Assembly (NCBI GenBank): GCA_012798185.1
Contig: JAAZNS010000082.1
Span: 1 to 16,321 of the forward strand
Source of the DNA: Chloroflexota bacterium
GTDB taxonomy: Bacteria > Chloroflexota > Anaerolineae > Anaerolineales > UBA4823
DNA: 16,321 bases
Direction: 5' to 3'
Shown piece after piece: positions 7,731 to 14,058 of this stretch. The translations under genes were made by a program, and so were the position numbers. Below the pieces are notes generated by a model that was given only the letters and a program-made list of their open reading frames with translations, searched no databases and had not been told where the DNA came from. Numbering within the stretch: position 1 is the stretch's first letter; every line of letters begins with the position of its first letter.

Positions 7731-8762
7731 ATGAGTGCAATTCCCCCTCTTCTTGAAATTTCTGATCTTCGGGTGGTTTTTCCGCTCGATGAGGGATTGG
7801 TGAAGGCGGTTGATGGAGTCAATCTTACGATTGAAAGAGAATCGGTGGTTGGCGTGGTTGGCGAAAGCGGCTGTGGTAAATCCGTGACTGCACAGTCAAT
7901 TTTACGGATTGTTCCCCGCCCAGGCAGAATCGAAACCGGGAAAATCTGTTTTCATCGGTTTGTTTCTAGAGAAAAACAGAAAGCCGAGACGGTCGATATC
8001 GCTCAATTAAACCCCGCCGGCAAGCAAATCCGTGCTATCCGGGGTAAAGACATTGCCATGATCTTTCAGGAACCAATGAGTTCCTTTTCGCCGCTCTATA
8101 CCATTGGCAGCCATATTTGCGAAGCGATTCTGGAACATGAAAAAATATCAAAAAAAGCAGCGCGCACTATGGCGATCGATTTACTAGCCAAGGTGGGTAT
8201 TGCCAATCCTGCCCGCCGTGTGGATCAATATCCACATGAGCTTTCTGGCGGCATGCGTCAAAGGGCGATGATTGCCATCGCCATCTCGTGCAACCCAGCA
8301 CTGTTGATTGCTGATGAGCCAACCACTGCTCTGGATGTGACCATTCAGGCACAGATTCTGGATTTGATGCGCTCTTTACAGGAAGAGTTCGGTATGAGCA
8401 TTTTATTTATCACCCATAACCTGGGGGCGGTAGCGCAGATTGCTGACCGTATTGCCATCATGTATTTGGGCAAAATCATGGAAGAAGGTAGTGTGGGTGA
8501 AGTGTTCCACAATCCACAGCACCCCTACAGCAGGGATTTGCTAAATGCCATTCCGCGCATCGGAAAGACCCGCCACCAGCGATTAGCTGCCATCGGAGGG
8601 GTTATCCCTAATCCTTTTGAGCGTCCTGCTGGCTGTACTTTTCATCCTCGGTGTAAAGAATTCATGCCGGGGGTTTGTGACGTTGATGTTCCGCCGCTGA
8701 CACAATATAACGCTGATCATCAGGTGCGTTGTTTCTTAATGACGCAAAAACCTCAACAATAG
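7731..8762 (+). CDS. ABC transporter ATP-binding protein, DppD/OppD type
   Basis: Cytoplasmic ATPase subunit, 343 residues from ATG 7731. GATGAGGA lies about 9 bases before this start and MSAIPPLLEISDLRVVF is the normal N-terminus; the longer frame from 7647 would run into the previous gene. Walker A is GESGCGKS (44-51), the Q-loop glutamine is near 113, the signature LSGGMRQR starts at 171, Walker B LLIADEP is at 191-197 and the switch histidine is H229. The C-terminal oligo_HPY region has GCTFHPRCKE with further cysteines (GVCDV and VRC). In this protein group such a set can hold an iron-sulfur cluster. Ten bases separate it from the upstream permease. Confidence 0.93.
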   Translation: MSAIPPLLEISDLRVVFPLDEGLVKAVDGVNLTIERESVVGVVGESGCGKSVTAQSILRIVPRPGRIETGKICFHRFVSREKQKAETVDIAQLNPAGKQIRAIRGKDIAMIFQEPMSSFSPLYTIGSHICEAILEHEKISKKAARTMAIDLLAKVGIANPARRVDQYPHELSGGMRQRAMIAIAISCNPALLIADEPTTALDVTIQAQILDLMRSLQEEFGMSILFITHNLGAVAQIADRIAIMYLGKIMEEGSVGEVFHNPQHPYSRDLLNAIPRIGKTRHQRLAAIGGVIPNPFERPAGCTFHPRCKEFMPGVCDVDVPPLTQYNADHQVRCFLMTQKPQQ

Positions 8763-8788
8763 AGCCGGTTTCAAAGGTGCTGTTTTGA

Positions 8789-9826
8789 ATGAACCAGAAG
8801 TATAAGTTAGTTGAAGTTCAAGATTTAAAAACACATTTTCCTATTCGAGAAGGGTTATTTTCGCGCCTGGTTGGTACAGTAAGGGCAGTAGATGGAGTCA
8901 GTTTTTCGATCCGCAGGGGTGAAACATTTGGATTGGTGGGCGAGAGCGGTTCTGGAAAAACCACCGTTGGGCGTTCAATTTTAAGAGCTGTTCGTCATAC
9001 TTCAGGTTCATGCCATTTTTGGTTATCCGAAAATCAGGGTATCGATGTGTTTTCTCTGGAAGGTGATGAGCTGCGCTATTTCCGGCGTCACATGCAGATG
9101 ATCTTTCAGGATCCCTACGCCTCACTCAACCCGCGCATGACGGTGCGTGAAATCATTGCCGAGCCTCTTGTGGCAACCCGCCTGGTTAGCAGCCGATCTG
9201 AACTGGAAGATCGGGTTGTTGAAGTTGCCCGGCGCTGCCGTCTGAATGTGGACTACCTAAAGAGGTATCCCCATGCGTTTAGCGGGGGAGAACGCCAGCG
9301 GATCGGCATTGCCCGTTCTTTGGTGTTGAACCCTGAATTCATCGTATGCGACGAACCGGTATCGGCACTGGATGTATCCATTCAGGCAGAAATATTAAAC
9401 TTGTTATACGATTTGCAAAGCGAGCTGAACCTCACTTATTTATTTATTGCCCACGATTTGAGTGTGGTAGAACATGTTTCCGATCAAATTGCAGTTATGT
9501 ATTTGGGAAGGCTGGTAGAGACTGCTCCCACCACTGACCTGTTCAATAATCCGCTTCACCCATATACCGAAGCCTTGCTTTCTGCCATTCCTGCAGCTGA
9601 CCCCGATGATGAATTACGGATGCTGCCATTGAAAGGTGAAATTCCCAGCCCTCTCAACCCGCCTTCAGGATGCCATTTCCATCCGCGCTGCCCCTATGCT
9701 ATTGATATATGTGAACAAGTCATTCCTGAATGGCGCGAATTTGGTCCGGAACATCGGGTAACCTGTCATCGTGCAGAATCGTTGGAGTTAATGGGCGTTG
9801 AAAAATCAAGTTGGGGTAAAAAATGA
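8789..9826 (+). CDS. ABC transporter ATP-binding protein, DppF/OppF type
   Basis: Second ATPase subunit, 345 residues, pairing with the previous one to drive import. Walker A GESGSGKTT starts at residue 51, the signature FSGGERQR at 164 and Walker B FIVCDEP at 184. YLFIAHDLSVVEHVSDQIAVM, with the switch histidine, is the usual DppF sequence. The C-terminal GCHFHPRCPYAIDIC and VTC carry the conserved cysteines. It starts 26 bases after the previous stop with only a weak ribosome binding site (AAAGGTG). An in-frame start at 8789 puts the family N-terminus KLVEVQDLKTHFPIREG at the expected place. Confidence 0.93.
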   Translation: MNQKYKLVEVQDLKTHFPIREGLFSRLVGTVRAVDGVSFSIRRGETFGLVGESGSGKTTVGRSILRAVRHTSGSCHFWLSENQGIDVFSLEGDELRYFRRHMQMIFQDPYASLNPRMTVREIIAEPLVATRLVSSRSELEDRVVEVARRCRLNVDYLKRYPHAFSGGERQRIGIARSLVLNPEFIVCDEPVSALDVSIQAEILNLLYDLQSELNLTYLFIAHDLSVVEHVSDQIAVMYLGRLVETAPTTDLFNNPLHPYTEALLSAIPAADPDDELRMLPLKGEIPSPLNPPSGCHFHPRCPYAIDICEQVIPEWREFGPEHRVTCHRAESLELMGVEKSSWGKK

Positions 9827-9952
9827 AATCAGCCGCGCATTACTCTAAAAGTGATATGTTTTTTGGATATTTTCGAAATTCTTTTAATAAGGAAAATTCG
9901 TTAAATTTTTTGAATTGCTGCTGGATGTTGGTGGCAAATCTCACATTGGTTT

Positions 9953-9958
9953 GGAGGA
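9953..9958 (+). promoter_or_regulatory. Ribosome binding site that fixes the dehydrogenase start
   Basis: GGAGGA lies 4 bases before ATG 9963, the best Shine-Dalgarno in the plus-strand unit. It excludes the longer frame starting at 9915. The 136-base gap before this gene (9827-9962) is AT-rich, and I see no clear promoter or hairpin in it. Confidence 0.75.
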
Positions 9959-9962
9959 AATA

Positions 9963-11030
9963 ATGGTTAAAGTAGTTATCATTGGTGCTGGTTTGATGGG
10001 AACCGCCACATCATATCCCCTTTCAGATAATGGGCACTCTGTTCACTTGGTCGGCACTCATCTGGATGGGGAGATTATTAAAAGCTGCAAGGAAAAACAA
10101 TTTCACCCGCGGTTAAAGCGGAATCTCCCTGTGGGTGTCCGCCCTTACTATATCGAGGAGATCGGCGATGCGATCGAAGGCGCGGATGTAATTCTAAGCG
10201 GGGTTAATTCCTTAGGTGTGCATTGGATTGGACGTACAATCAAGCCTTATGTCCGTCCTGGGCAAATGATCATTGCCATCACTAAAGGGTTGGAGACCGA
10301 TGCTGAAGGGAATTGGCGTATTCTGCCGGATGTGCTTGCTGGCGAATTAGATGAAGCTATTCGCCCGCAATTGAAATTTGCAGCCGTTGGCGGGCCTTGC
10401 ATCGCTGGCGAGCTGGCAGGACGGCGTCATTCCTGTGTGGTATTCGGCTCGCGTGATTTTTCGGCTGTGGAACAGCTGGCTTCCATTTTTAGCACGCCTT
10501 ATTATCATATTTGGAAGACGTCTGATCTGGTCGGCTTGGAATTTGGCGCGGCTTTTAAAAATGCTTATACGCTGGCAATTGGCATTGCTTATGGCATGCT
10601 GGAAAAAGCGGGTGGTGTTGACGAGGCAGGCGCGAATTTTCATAATCTTGCGGCGGGGGTGTTTGCGCAAAGTTGTGTAGAAATGTCCCGTTTGTTGCAA
10701 ATTGCTGGTTCCGATCAGTCCTTTGCATATAAATTGCCCGGCGCAGGAGACCTATATGTTACCGCGGTGGGGGGGCGCACGGTGCGTCTGGGAAAGCTAT
10801 TGGGTGCGGGGAAGACTTTCAAAGAGGCCCGCCAGATCATGGCAGGGGAAACCCTCGAATCAGCAGAGATCATTTCCATGATGGGCACTGCCTTGCCCAG
10901 GTTGGAGCGGGAAGGATTGGTCCAACCCAATGAATTACCCATATTGCGCACTCTGGTGGATGTGATTGTCTATAATAAACCGGCGCAATTCCCCATCGAT
11001 CAATTTTTTGGGGGAAAAGCTGTCTTATGA
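9963..11030 (+). CDS. GpsA-like NAD(P)-dependent dehydrogenase (glycerol-3-phosphate dehydrogenase family)
   Basis: Cytoplasmic oxidoreductase of 355 residues, close to the family length. The N-terminal Rossmann fold shows IIGAGLMG (6-13) for the dinucleotide and TKGLE near 107. GPCIAGELA replaces the usual GPSFAxE motif. The C-terminal domain has GLEFGAAFKNAYTLAIGIAYGM with the catalytic lysine at K199 and GAGDLYVT near 261-268. The substrate-phosphate motif after it is altered: where GpsA enzymes have a Ser-Arg-Asn triad, this protein has GGRTVRLGK (270-278). The arginine is kept, the asparagine is replaced by threonine, and the loop is about two residues shorter. I infer a related but possibly different substrate, perhaps another phosphorylated or polyol compound brought in by the importer. 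The stop overlaps the next start (ATGA), so the two are coupled. True biosynthetic GpsA cannot be excluded. Confidence 0.8.
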   Translation: MVKVVIIGAGLMGTATSYPLSDNGHSVHLVGTHLDGEIIKSCKEKQFHPRLKRNLPVGVRPYYIEEIGDAIEGADVILSGVNSLGVHWIGRTIKPYVRPGQMIIAITKGLETDAEGNWRILPDVLAGELDEAIRPQLKFAAVGGPCIAGELAGRRHSCVVFGSRDFSAVEQLASIFSTPYYHIWKTSDLVGLEFGAAFKNAYTLAIGIAYGMLEKAGGVDEAGANFHNLAAGVFAQSCVEMSRLLQIAGSDQSFAYKLPGAGDLYVTAVGGRTVRLGKLLGAGKTFKEARQIMAGETLESAEIISMMGTALPRLEREGLVQPNELPILRTLVDVIVYNKPAQFPIDQFFGGKAVL

Positions 11031-12115
11031 TTTCTGGTGTGGACGGAAAACCAGCGCAAGATTACTCATCTTTTCAAACCGGTGCCCGCCTGCTGGAAGA
11101 AGCCTTGAACGGTGTTCCCCAGCGGACGCCTGTTTATGCCCAGTTGCATGATTTCACTGCCCGACAATTGGGCATTCCGGCAAAGGAATTCTATACCCGG
11201 GCGGAAATCATGGTTCCAGCAATATTGGAAATCACTTCACGATTTAAGCTGGACGTAGCTTCGATCACTTTTGATGTATATAATATCGAAGCAGAGGGCT
11301 TGGGCCAAAAGCTGGTTTTTAATGGGGAAAATATGCCGGATGTCGATCGTACTCAGCCGCTCATCCGCAGCCAGGATGACCTGCGGCTGATCACTACACC
11401 GGATTTCGCTTCGGCAGGCAGGTTTGCCAATGTTATTCAATTGCACAGCCTTTTTCAAAAGTTGACCGGCATCAATCCAACTTTGACTTTTTGCGCTCCA
11501 TTTTCATTGGCAGCTAATCTCATGGGTATCGAACGATTGATCAAAGCTATCTATTATGAACCCGGTTTTGTAAATGAAATGATGGTGCGTCTGGTCGAGG
11601 AAGTGCTCGCTCCCTGGATTCTCTATCAAAAAGCACACTTCCCGCAATCTCGCCGCGTCAACGGCGCCGATGCGGTGGCATCGCTGCCGATCATTAATTT
11701 GAAAATTTTCAAAAAATGGGTGATTCCCTACATCCTTCGTTTGCGCAGGTTGTGCGGTGAAGGCGTATATGTCGTTAATTGGGTGGGCGAGGCGTTGTTA
11801 CCCAAGCCGGAAGAAATGCTGGAACTCAAACAGCAGGTCGCCTTGGATTGTATTTTGGGGCAGGACCCGGATGTGGAAAAGCTTACCCCACGATTCTATA
11901 AAGACTATGCCGTAGCGCATAATTTGGCATTGACGTTGGGCGTGGGGGCGCGTTTCATAACCCAGAGCAAGCCGGAAGAGGTGTCTGCGCGGGTGAAGCA
12001 TTATGTCGAGGTGGGCAAACAGGGAGGGCGGTTTGCGTTGTACCTGTGCAACCTGGATGCCAATACCCCGCCGGAGAATGTGTGCGCTGCGGTAGCGGCG
12101 GTAAGGCAAGAGTAG
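11027..12115 (+). CDS. UroD/MtaA-superfamily protein without the canonical zinc His-x-Cys
   Basis: A TIM-barrel protein of 362 residues related to uroporphyrinogen decarboxylase and the methylcobamide:CoM methyltransferases. The N-terminus (FQTGARLLEEALNGVPQRTPVYAQ) and FDVYNIEAEGLG match the family. So does the C-terminus, with SKPEEVSARVKHYVEVG followed by NLDANTPPENVCAAVAAV. Methyltransferases of this group bind zinc through His-x-Cys in the strand that here reads YVVNWVGEA: His and Cys correspond to Asn251 and Val253. The third ligand position appears to keep its cysteine (C341). So it is unlikely to use the standard zinc-thiolate chemistry, and the heme-pathway name is unsupported by the context. 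ATG 11027 overlaps the previous stop by four bases, implying joint expression with the GpsA-like enzyme and the importer. Confidence 0.8.
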   Translation: MISGVDGKPAQDYSSFQTGARLLEEALNGVPQRTPVYAQLHDFTARQLGIPAKEFYTRAEIMVPAILEITSRFKLDVASITFDVYNIEAEGLGQKLVFNGENMPDVDRTQPLIRSQDDLRLITTPDFASAGRFANVIQLHSLFQKLTGINPTLTFCAPFSLAANLMGIERLIKAIYYEPGFVNEMMVRLVEEVLAPWILYQKAHFPQSRRVNGADAVASLPIINLKIFKKWVIPYILRLRRLCGEGVYVVNWVGEALLPKPEEMLELKQQVALDCILGQDPDVEKLTPRFYKDYAVAHNLALTLGVGARFITQSKPEEVSARVKHYVEVGKQGGRFALYLCNLDANTPPENVCAAVAAVRQE

Positions 12116-12120
12116 AAAAA

Positions 12121-12969
12121 TTAAAGCGGCACCCAGAACTTTCCAAACCCAAACATCGATAACCCCCCGCAAACAAAAAACAATAATATCCCGAACACAA
12201 TCAACGCAATATCCCGGCGTTTGTAATGAAGCTGCTCCAGCCACACCCGCGGACCAACGCCAAAGGCGCGTAAATCCATGGCATCGATGATGTCCTCGCT
12301 GCCGATGATGGCATGGATAGTTACCGGCACGATCAGCGGCGCCATCTTGCGTACCTGGTTGATCAACCCGCCGCGCAGATTTTCAAGCTCGTAGCCGCGC
12401 GCCCGCTGGGCGTCCATAGTCATCATGAAATCCCGACCGAAGGTTGGGATGAAGCGCATCGTCAGGTCCATAGCATAGGCAATTTTATCGGGCATTCCAA
12501 GCCCGCGGAAGATAATGCCGTATTGTGCAGGATTGAGCGAATAAGGGATCAGAATGGTCATAGATGCCAGGCTGAACACGCGCAGGAAGATGCCCAACGA
12601 AAAAAACGCCTTTTCCAAAGTGACATTAATAACGGGCTGCCAGCCGAACAGGGTGAAACCGGCAGCCAGGCGGGTGATCAAATGTTCGCTTTGATATACT
12701 TCCATACCGCCGCGCCCGGTAAGGAAAGTAAGCCCTGAGTAGAAAATGCCAAAAAGCGCGATGAACATTAATGGACGGCGCATTTCCATAAGGCGGATGC
12801 CTGAGCTCAGTAATATTGCCAGCGATACAACGCCAAAAACTGCCAGGTAGCGTACATCCCAAAAGAGCAGCGTGCATGCCAGGAAGCATGCATAAAAGAT
12901 CAACCAAGCACGCGGATCGAACCACTGGATGATGGACTTCCGTTTACGATATCGCCAGGTAACAAGCAT
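12121..12969 (-). CDS. ECF transporter transmembrane T component (EcfT/CbiQ family)
   Basis: Membrane scaffold of an energy-coupling-factor importer, 282 residues, linking the S component to the ATPases. Several hydrophobic helices are visible (for example AWLIFYACFLACTLLF near the start and IALIVFGILLFFVCGGL near the end). The two cytoplasmic coupling motifs are AQRARG (187-192) and AMDLRAFG (230-237), the Ala-Arg-Gly type signatures that touch the ATPases. Its start at 12969 lacks a Shine-Dalgarno sequence and follows a repeat-rich spacer, unlike the tight junctions upstream. Its stop lies 5 bases from the convergent UroD-like gene. Last gene of the minus-strand unit in this window. Confidence 0.92.
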   Translation of the reverse strand: MLVTWRYRKRKSIIQWFDPRAWLIFYACFLACTLLFWDVRYLAVFGVVSLAILLSSGIRLMEMRRPLMFIALFGIFYSGLTFLTGRGGMEVYQSEHLITRLAAGFTLFGWQPVINVTLEKAFFSLGIFLRVFSLASMTILIPYSLNPAQYGIIFRGLGMPDKIAYAMDLTMRFIPTFGRDFMMTMDAQRARGYELENLRGGLINQVRKMAPLIVPVTIHAIIGSEDIIDAMDLRAFGVGPRVWLEQLHYKRRDIALIVFGILLFFVCGGLSMFGFGKFWVPL

Positions 12970-12973
12970 AGTA

Positions 12974-13094
12974 AGTGGTTAGTGATGAGTGGGGAGTAGT
13001 GAGGGGGCTTGATGAGCCGATTACCTCACCACTCACCAAAAATCGAACACCGAGCATTGAGATTTGAGAATCGAAGACTGAAAACTGATAGCTG
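12974..13094. repeat. Degenerate heptamer repeat array between ECF T and S genes
   Basis: Nearly the whole 127-base spacer has 7-base periodicity. Four units starting AGT run from 12974 to 13001 (for example AGTGGTT and AGTGATG). Two units in the opposite orientation (CCTCACC, ACTCACC) occupy 13024-13037. Eight units of the form A-N4-Y-G run from 13039 to 13094 (for example AGCATTG, AAGACTG). The inverted units allow a hairpin, described separately. A related five-unit repeat is at 1757-1791. Function unknown; the units look diverged, so the array is probably old or grew by imperfect slippage. Confidence 0.7.
12995..13033. other. Potential nested hairpin within the heptamer array
   Basis: AGTAGTGAGG (12995-13004) pairs with CCTCACCACT (13024-13033) with one mismatch in ten. 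Inside its loop, GGCT (13006-13009) pairs with AGCC (13015-13018) around TGATG. In the minus-strand transcript it lies about 25 bases before the T-component start, so it could affect translation or mRNA stability between the S and T genes. Confidence 0.45.
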
Positions 13095-13096
13095 CT

Positions 13097-14029
13097 TTAC
13101 CTTCCCGATTGCCGGCGCGTTGCAGCGTAGGCTGCCACGAGAATAGGTACCAGGATGGCGGCGAAAATCAGGTTCGGTCCTGCTGCGGGTAAAAATTCAC
13201 CTACAATAGCGACTGCTGGCGAAAAGCCGTTGATCCAGATATCGGAGATGGCTGCAAAACCGATCCCCAGCAGGTTACCCAGCATACTCCAGGTAACAGC
13301 AGCTGCCACATCGATGTTTTTACCAAAGAAAATCCGCACCAACAGGACCAGTACGAAACCGATCACCACTGATAAACCGGCAAATACTGAAATTTGTGCA
13401 TCGCCAAAGATGTTGTTGGGCACATCGTAGAACATCATATTAGCGATGGTGCGGTTGAACAGGTAGAAAAGCACGCCAATAGCTGCCACCACAGCGCTGA
13501 TCCATAGTACGGTATCCATGCTTTTCTTCTTGTCTTTAAACAAGAAAACCATGCCCGCGATCATGCCGACTAACCCATTGCCGACACTCCATTGCGGTGA
13601 CAAACCAAAACCGGTCAGCGCGTCACCAAACATATTTCCGACTGCACCGGTGAATAGGCCTACGGTTGGGCCGAAGGCATATCCGAAGAACATGGGAATG
13701 ACAATTGCCGGGCGCAAAGATACCTGGCTGACCGAAGGTACCACAAATACTGTGCCATTGAACAGATAGGAAAGAATGGCATACAGTGCTGCGCCGATAG
13801 CCATATACACCACCTCACGGGTGCCTACTTCCCAAATTTGACTGCCGCGGGTGAGGTAATAAACGACAAAAACGATAAGCAAGCCAACTGCAACAAAGAA
13901 GAAACGCAGTAAGGCAGTCTGATCCAGCTGTAGGCTGGGGTTAATCATCCCGCCAATCCAGGCAATTAATAAGAAAACAATAAAAACGGCGACTAATGCC
14001 GAGATAACTGAAAAAAGTTTTTTATCCAT
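13097..14029 (-). CDS. ECF transporter substrate-specificity (S) component, long form
   Basis: Membrane protein of 310 residues that would bind the imported micronutrient. Two N-terminal helices (about 7-29 and 40-60) precede the family core. That core reads VSLRPAIVIPMFFGYAFGP, then TGAVGNMFGDALTGFG and GNGLVGMIAGMVF, like the riboflavin-type ECF S proteins. A later part with AVTWSMLGNLLGIGFAAISD and further helices makes it much longer than the usual 170-220 residues. GAGAGGAG at 14038-14045 lies 8 bases before the start. It sits between the double ATPase and the T component, so the importer is complete. The substrate is not readable from the sequence; the SAM hydrolase upstream suggests a nucleoside-, methionine- or SAM-related compound, which is inference only. 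Confidence 0.85.
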   Translation of the reverse strand: MDKKLFSVISALVAVFIVFLLIAWIGGMINPSLQLDQTALLRFFFVAVGLLIVFVVYYLTRGSQIWEVGTREVVYMAIGAALYAILSYLFNGTVFVVPSVSQVSLRPAIVIPMFFGYAFGPTVGLFTGAVGNMFGDALTGFGLSPQWSVGNGLVGMIAGMVFLFKDKKKSMDTVLWISAVVAAIGVLFYLFNRTIANMMFYDVPNNIFGDAQISVFAGLSVVIGFVLVLLVRIFFGKNIDVAAAVTWSMLGNLLGIGFAAISDIWINGFSPAVAIVGEFLPAAGPNLIFAAILVPILVAAYAATRRQSGR

Positions 14030-14058
14030 GAATGCATCTCCTCTCGATGAATAAAAAT

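Noticed and set aside
9838..9848. ATTACTCTAA shared with the region near 3035, as a common regulatory site
   Set aside because: A single 10-base match with no symmetry and no promoter context at either place.
10347..10700. Overlapping 100-117 codon frames on both strands
   Set aside because: Shadows of the GpsA-like gene.
12313..12738. 141-codon plus-strand frame
   Set aside because: Antisense to the T-component gene, rich in residues expected from reverse reading of a membrane protein, with no recognisable domain.
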